A stretch of DNA of 17,993 nt from Succinatimonas sp. UBA7265 (GTDB lineage: Bacteria; Pseudomonadota; Gammaproteobacteria; Enterobacterales; Succinivibrionaceae), in assembly GCA_002473165.1 (NCBI GenBank), contig DKSD01000094.1, forward strand, positions 1 through 17,993, written 5' to 3'. Positions within the stretch are counted from its first letter, which is position 1, and the number at the start of each line of letters is the position of its first letter. This document shows, piece by piece, positions 14,049 through 17,993 of the stretch. A program made the position numbers and the translations under genes. The notes below the pieces were generated by a model that saw only the letters and a program-made list of their open reading frames with translations, was not told the DNA's origin and did not search any database.

Positions 14049-15147
14049 TTACAGCCCCTGCTTGAGGCTGGCTTCAATAAACTGATCGAGATCGCCGTTT
14101 AAGACTTTCTGGGTGTCGCGGCATTCCACGCCGGTGCGCAGATCCTTGATGCGGGCGTCGTCAAGCACGTAAGAGCGGATCTGGCTGCCCCAGCCGATGT
14201 CCGCCTTGCTGTCCTCGAGAGCCTGCTGCTCGGCCATGCGCTTGTCCATCTCCAGCTGGTAGAGGCGGGCGCGCAGCTGTTTCATGGCCTGATCGCGGTT
14301 TTGGAACTGCGAGCGCTCGTTCTGGCAGGTCACGACTATGCCGGTGGGCACGTGCGTGATGCGCACGGCCGATTCCGTCTTGTTGACGTGCTGGCCGCCG
14401 GCGCCTGAGGAGCGGTACACGTCCACTTTGAGATCGGCGGGGTTGATCTCGATGTCTATGTCATCGTTGATCTCAGGGTAGACGTAAGCCGAGCAGAAAG
14501 AGGTGTGGCGGCGGTTGTTGGAATCAAAGGGAGACTTGCGCACAAGGCGGTGCACGCCGGTCTCGGTGCGCAAAAGCCCGTAGGCGTGATCGCCTGAAAA
14601 GCGGATCGTGCAGCTCTTGACGCCGGCGACTTCGCCCTCTGAGAGTTCGGTGACGGTCGAGCTCAGCCCTTTCTTTTCGCCGTACTTTAAGTACATGCGC
14701 ATCACCATGCCGGCCCAGTCCTGGGCCTCGGTGCCGCCGGAGCCTGACTGGATGTCCATGTAGCAGGGATCATTGTCGTGCGGGCCTGAGAACATGCGCT
14801 CCATCTCAAGCGAGGTGAGCGTCGCGTCCAGTTCCTGAGTTTCGCGCCTGGCTTCCTCAAGCGACTCGGGATCGTTGTCCTCGCGCGCCATCTCCTCGAG
14901 CGTCAGTATGTCCTCAAAGCCCTGATCGAGAGCCTTGAAGCGGTTGACAACCGACTCGAGCGCCGTCTTCTCGCGCCCCAGTTCCTGAGCCTTTTCCGGA
15001 TCGTTCCAGAGGTTGGGATCCTCCATGAGGCCGTTGACCTCCTCGAGCCTTTCGGATTTGGCCCTCAGGTCAAAGATACCCCCTGAGCGAATCGGCGCGC
15101 TCTTTAAGCTGCGCCACCTGCTCCTTTAAAGATACTTGTTCCAGCAC
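14049..15147 (-). CDS. prfB: Peptide chain release factor 2 with programmed +1 frameshift
   Basis: Recognises UGA and UAA stop codons and releases the finished peptide. It must be read as 15147-15073 joined to 15071-14049. The first frame starts at GTG (AGGGG 6 nt upstream), encodes MLEQVSLKEQVAQLKERADS plus LRGYL, and meets UGA at codon 26, the same codon as in E. coli. Slippage skips T15072 and continues DLRAKSERLEEVNG. The full product is 365 residues, identical to E. coli in length. The stop-recognition SPF is at 205-207 and the catalytic GGQ at 250-252. Residue 246 is Ser, not the activity-lowering Thr of E. coli K-12. Annotation from the second frame alone gives a falsely truncated 325-residue protein starting at an internal ATG (15026). 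Confidence 0.97.
15069..15084 (-). promoter_or_regulatory. RF2 autoregulatory frameshift site
   Basis: On the minus strand: AGGGGG (15084-15079), TAT, CTT (15075-15073), TGA (15072-15070), C (15069). This is the canonical RF2 signal: an internal SD-like AGGGGG 3 nt before the slippery CTT, then a UGA in weak C context. When RF2 is scarce, the ribosome slips +1 instead of stopping, so RF2 limits its own synthesis. Confidence 0.97.
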
Positions 15148-15180
15148 GATGTGCCCCTTTGCAAAGAAAAACGAAACGCA

Positions 15181-15189
15181 ATTATAGCA
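15181..15189 (-). promoter_or_regulatory. Extended -10 promoter of prfB-lysS
   Basis: Minus-strand TGCTATAAT (15189-15181) is a perfect extended -10 element (TGnTATAAT). No -35 is recognisable, which extended -10 promoters tolerate. The start would be near 15174, giving a leader of about 27 nt that includes the AGGGG SD of prfB. Confidence 0.65.
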
Positions 15190-15206
15190 GACGCGCAAGG
15201 CGCGTC
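15190..15206 (-). terminator. Hairpin after alr
   Basis: GACGCG/CGCGTC stem (15190-15195 and 15201-15206) with a 5-nt loop, 9 nt past the alr stop. No T run follows; the prfB extended -10 element adjoins it directly. It is at best a weak terminator. Confidence 0.4.
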
Positions 15207-15215
15207 CGTCTGGCG

Positions 15216-16307
15216 TCAGCCCTGATATTCAGCGTTGACGCGCGGCATGACGCGGCAGACTAACTCATAGGGAATGGTGCCGCTTGCCCGGGCGATCTCC
15301 TCAACGGGCAGCTCCGGCCCCCAGAGCACGACGCGATCGCCTAAGCGATCCTGCGAATCCGGCCCTAAGTCCACAAAGAGCATGTCCATGCAGACATTGC
15401 CCGCCGTGGGCACGCGGCGCCCGTTTACCCACACGGGGGTGCCCAGCTTCGCCGTGCGCGGGTAGCCGTCGCCGTAGCCGCAGGCCACGACGCCCAGCAC
15501 CGTGTCGCGCGGGGCCGTCCAGGCCGCGCCGTAGCCAACCTTGTCGCCTTTTTTCAAATGATGGATGGCAATTAAGGAGCTCTCAAGCGTCATGGCAGGC
15601 ACCAGCCCCAGATCCGCGCCGGTGCGATCCTCAAAAGGCGAAATCCCGTAAGTGATGATCCCCGGGCGCACCCAGTCCGTGTGCGAGCGCGGGCACTCGT
15701 AAATGCCAGCGGAGTTGCCCAGCGAAAGCTCGCCTGAAAACCCGAGTTTTTCTGCGATCTCAAAGAAGCGGTCCTGCTGCTGCTCGTTATAGGCGGCCTC
15801 GGAGGGGGTGTCAGCCACGCTCAGGTGCGAGATCAGGCCCACGGGCTTTACGACGTTGGGGCTCTTTTCAAGGCGCTCCTTTATGAGTCCGATCTCCTCA
15901 AGATCGGACGAACCTAAGCGGTGCATGCCGATGTCCGCCTGCACCCAGCAGTGCACCGGCTTTGCTACCTGAGCCTTTTCTATGGCCTCAAGCTGCATGC
16001 GATCGTGCACGGCCGTGTAGAGATCTTTTTCTGCGAGGATGCGCACCTCGGAGTCGTTGAACACGCCCTCAAGCAGCACAATCGGCTTGCTCACGCCGTG
16101 CCCGCGCAGCTCGAGCGCCTCGCCTAAGCGCGAGACGGCGAACGCGTCGGCCTCGCCTGAGAGCACGTCGGCCACCTGGCACAGCCCGTGCCCGTAGGCG
16201 TTGGCCTTGACGACGGCGATGAGCTTTGATTTGGGCGCAAGCGAGCGGATATGGCGCAGGTTGTGCACAAGCGCCTTTGAATTGATAACAGCGGTTACAG
16301 TTTTCAT
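15216..16307 (-). CDS. alr: Alanine racemase, PLP-dependent
   Basis: Interconverts L- and D-alanine, supplying D-Ala for peptidoglycan. The 363-residue product (E. coli Alr 359) has K34 in VVKANAYGHG as the PLP Schiff-base lysine, Y259 in VGYGAAW as the second catalytic base from the partner subunit, RPGIITYG (214-221) and NVCMDMLFVDLG (304-315). The ATG lies 16 nt after the dnaB stop, with only a weak SD (GAAAG). The dnaB-alr order is the E. coli order. Together with dapA it supplies both special amino acids of the peptidoglycan stem peptide. Confidence 0.97.
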   Translation of the reverse strand: MKTVTAVINSKALVHNLRHIRSLAPKSKLIAVVKANAYGHGLCQVADVLSGEADAFAVSRLGEALELRGHGVSKPIVLLEGVFNDSEVRILAEKDLYTAVHDRMQLEAIEKAQVAKPVHCWVQADIGMHRLGSSDLEEIGLIKERLEKSPNVVKPVGLISHLSVADTPSEAAYNEQQQDRFFEIAEKLGFSGELSLGNSAGIYECPRSHTDWVRPGIITYGISPFEDRTGADLGLVPAMTLESSLIAIHHLKKGDKVGYGAAWTAPRDTVLGVVACGYGDGYPRTAKLGTPVWVNGRRVPTAGNVCMDMLFVDLGPDSQDRLGDRVVLWGPELPVEEIARASGTIPYELVCRVMPRVNAEYQG

Positions 16308-16323
16308 GGACTTTCAATAGCGA

Positions 16324-17805
16324 TTACTGTGCGGGAAGCTCCGCAGGATCAGGCGGCGGCGGCACGTCATCGACCTGCATCATCTCCGCCGGATAGAAAG
16401 AGGTGTACTCGCCGACAAACTGCAGATCGATGTCGCGCAGCGCACCGTTGCGGTTTTTGCCGACGATGAGCAGCGCCTTGCCGTCATCGCCGTTTTCCTC
16501 TTTGTTCTCGCGGTACATGGACGAGCGCATCAAAAAGAGAATGAGATCGGCGTCCTGCTCCAATGAGCCGGATTCACGCAAATCCGAGTTCATCGGGCGG
16601 TGATCTTTGCGGGAATCGACCTCGCGGTTTAACTGCGAGAGCGCCAGCACCGGGCACTCGAGCTCTTTGGAAAGCAGCTTGAGCGAGCGGGAGATCGAGC
16701 CCAGCTCCAGGGCGCGGTTTTCCGAGGAGGAATCGGCTTTCATGAGCTGCACGTAGTCGACCATGATCGCCGAGAGCCCGCCTGCCTGTTCATAGATCTC
16801 GCGGGCGCGGGCGCGCAGCTCCGAGGGCGTGATCGAGCCTGAATCGTCTATGTAAAGCTTGTTGTAAAGGCTCACGCCTTTGGAGGTCTGCTTCTTGCCC
16901 GTCAGCATGTTGAGCTTTTGGATGATGAGATCCCACTGCGACGTGCTCACCTCGCCGTTGACGAGTTTCTGGATGGGCACTTTGCCGAAATTGGAGAGCA
17001 TGCGCAGCGCTATGGACTCAGACGGCATCTCCAGCGAGAACACCAAAGCCGGCTTTGAGACCTCAGGCAGCGTCGCAATCCACTCGATGATGTTCATGGC
17101 AAACGAGGTTTTGCCCACGCCCGGGCGGGCGGCGATGATATTGAGCGTGCCCGGCTGCAGCCCCTGCGTGAGTTCGTCGAGCTCCGGAAAGCCGGTCGTG
17201 ACGCCGCGCATGCGCGTGCCGGAGGCCTGGTTTTCCTTGATGCGCTCTATGACGCGCAGCGAGACATCCAGCATGGCCTGCGGGCTGCTTTCTTTTTCGG
17301 TGCGCAGCTCGACGGTCGCGTTGTAGAAGGCGCCCTGCGCCTCTTCAAAAAGCTCTTCGGCGGTGGCTTTGTCAGGCGCGTAGCCTTTGTCTATGACCTT
17401 CTCGGCGATCGCGATCAGCAGGCGGCGGCGATAGCACTCGTCTATGAGCCTGGCGTATTCGGCGACGGACTTCGGCGTGCCGGCCTCATCCTGGAGCCTG
17501 GCAAGGTATTCAGTGCCGCCTGCGGCCTCCAGTTCGCCGTTGCGCTCTAAGTAGGCGCGGATGATCGTCGAGTCAAAGCCTGAGGCGTCGTGATCATAGC
17601 GGGCTGACATCGCGGCGTAGACCAGCGCGTTCTTTTTGTCAAAGAACTCCTCAGGGGTGAGGCGGCGGAACTCGCGCATGATCTTGTCAAACAGGGTGCC
17701 GTCAAGCAGCAGCGCGCCTAAGAGCGCGCGCTCTGAGGGCAGATCGCGCGGCATGTCCCGCAGTTCCCCGGTCTGAGCGGAGCTGACTTTTTTTGCCTGT
17801 GCCAT
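16324..17805 (-). CDS. dnaB: Replicative DNA helicase DnaB
   Basis: Hexameric 5'-3' helicase that drives the replication fork and recruits primase. The 493-residue product (E. coli 471) has the helical N-terminal domain from DLPSERALLGALL (about 21-130), a linker, and the RecA-like domain: Walker A ARPGVGKTS (226-234), SLEMP (257-261), Walker B IMVDYVQLM (347-355), and the C-terminal SQLNREVDSRK and DADLILFL. No intein interrupts the nucleotide-binding motifs, a common insertion site in DnaB. The C-terminus ends in a proline-rich acidic tail. The ATG is preceded by AAGGGA at 6-nt spacing. alr follows after 13 nt plus its leader, so they probably share a transcript. Confidence 0.98.
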   Translation of the reverse strand: MAQAKKVSSAQTGELRDMPRDLPSERALLGALLLDGTLFDKIMREFRRLTPEEFFDKKNALVYAAMSARYDHDASGFDSTIIRAYLERNGELEAAGGTEYLARLQDEAGTPKSVAEYARLIDECYRRRLLIAIAEKVIDKGYAPDKATAEELFEEAQGAFYNATVELRTEKESSPQAMLDVSLRVIERIKENQASGTRMRGVTTGFPELDELTQGLQPGTLNIIAARPGVGKTSFAMNIIEWIATLPEVSKPALVFSLEMPSESIALRMLSNFGKVPIQKLVNGEVSTSQWDLIIQKLNMLTGKKQTSKGVSLYNKLYIDDSGSITPSELRARAREIYEQAGGLSAIMVDYVQLMKADSSSENRALELGSISRSLKLLSKELECPVLALSQLNREVDSRKDHRPMNSDLRESGSLEQDADLILFLMRSSMYRENKEENGDDGKALLIVGKNRNGALRDIDLQFVGEYTSFYPAEMMQVDDVPPPPDPAELPAQ

Positions 17806-17834
17806 CGAAGATCCCTTTTAAAACGATGGTGCAA

Positions 17835-17843
17835 ATTTTATCA
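17835..17843 (-). promoter_or_regulatory. Possible extended -10 promoter of dnaB
   Basis: Minus-strand TGATAAAAT (17843-17835) contains an extended TG and a -10 hexamer TAAAAT matching 5 of 6 consensus bases. The hexamer 17 nt upstream (TTTCAA) is a poor -35. It sits about 30 nt before the dnaB ATG. Confidence 0.45.
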
Positions 17844-17972
17844 CCCGTACCGGCTTTTTGAAATTCCGCATGCCGCGCCGCATGGCACAGCGCAAACGCT
17901 AATCACGGAATACCTGAAAACGGTTAAACGATTGAAATCAGGAATTTTAATCAAGGGAATTTTTAAGGAGGG

Positions 17973-17993
17973 TGGCGCACCTGGAGGGATTCG
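17973..17993 (-). tRNA. Partial tRNA gene, 3' end only, isotype unknown
   Basis: The minus strand enters the window in a T loop (CGAAT), then the 3' T-stem arm CCCTC, a 7-nt acceptor arm CAGGTGC, discriminator G and encoded CCA. The spacing 5-7-1-3 is exactly that of a tRNA 3' end. The matching 5' acceptor arm (GCACCTG expected) and the anticodon lie outside. A G discriminator would fit Arg, Gln, Asn, Asp, Ser or Trp types; Arg is my mild preference. No terminator hairpin follows it in the 167 nt before dnaB. Confidence 0.8.

Noticed and set aside
14049..15026. prfB as a truncated gene or pseudogene
   Set aside because: The missing N-terminus is present in another frame behind the canonical programmed frameshift site, so the gene is intact.
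16324..17805. Intein in dnaB
   Set aside because: Walker A and B regions are uninterrupted and the length is normal.

Overview
This window is a dense, roughly 58-60% GC (by eye) stretch of housekeeping chromosome from a gammaproteobacterium. The gene order rluD-pgeF-clpB diverging from bamD, and the pairs prfB-lysS, dnaB-alr and djlA/rluA, all match the E. coli arrangement. The Pseudomonas-type amgK-murU pair is absent from Enterobacteriaceae, so this is a different branch. A Succinivibrionaceae-like host is a guess, not something the sequence proves. No phage, insertion sequence, CRISPR array, rRNA or intein was seen.

Left third, minus strand: rluD, pgeF (overlapping rluD by 8 nt), a FIST-GGDEF diguanylate cyclase, then clpB. 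The cyclase sits where E. coli has pgeF directly next to clpB. clpB has its own excellent sigma-32 heat-shock promoter and a strong 3' hairpin. bamD diverges from rluD behind a perfect TATAAT box and ends at a textbook terminator, followed by rluA on the same strand.

Middle, minus strand: dapA, trmB, amgK, murU and djlA form a tightly packed set with gaps or overlaps of 3, 23, 4 and 4 nt. Its end overlaps convergent rluA tail-to-tail by 32 nt. The dapA leader is unusual: a hairpin plus T7 tract lies directly before the ATG, and the only good Shine-Dalgarno (SD) sequence lies upstream of that hairpin.

Right third, minus strand: dnaB-alr, then prfB-lysS. prfB carries the complete RF2 programmed +1 frameshift signal, so the gene must be joined across an in-frame UGA to give the normal 365 residues. 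The right edge cuts into a minus-strand tRNA gene, of which only the last 21 nt (with CCA) are present.

Functional theme: several genes feed the envelope. dapA and alr make peptidoglycan amino acids, amgK-murU recycle MurNAc to UDP-MurNAc, pgeF corrects mis-loaded UDP-MurNAc, and bamD builds the outer membrane. The others serve translation (prfB, lysS, trmB, rluA, rluD), replication (dnaB), protein rescue (clpB, djlA) and c-di-GMP signalling. All gene-free stretches are shorter than 300 nt; bases 1-117 are AT-rich and hold nothing I can name. I see no convincing undescribed system. The best leads are the FIST-GGDEF insertion, the dapA leader, and a strongly over-used hexamer CTCAGG/CCTGAG.
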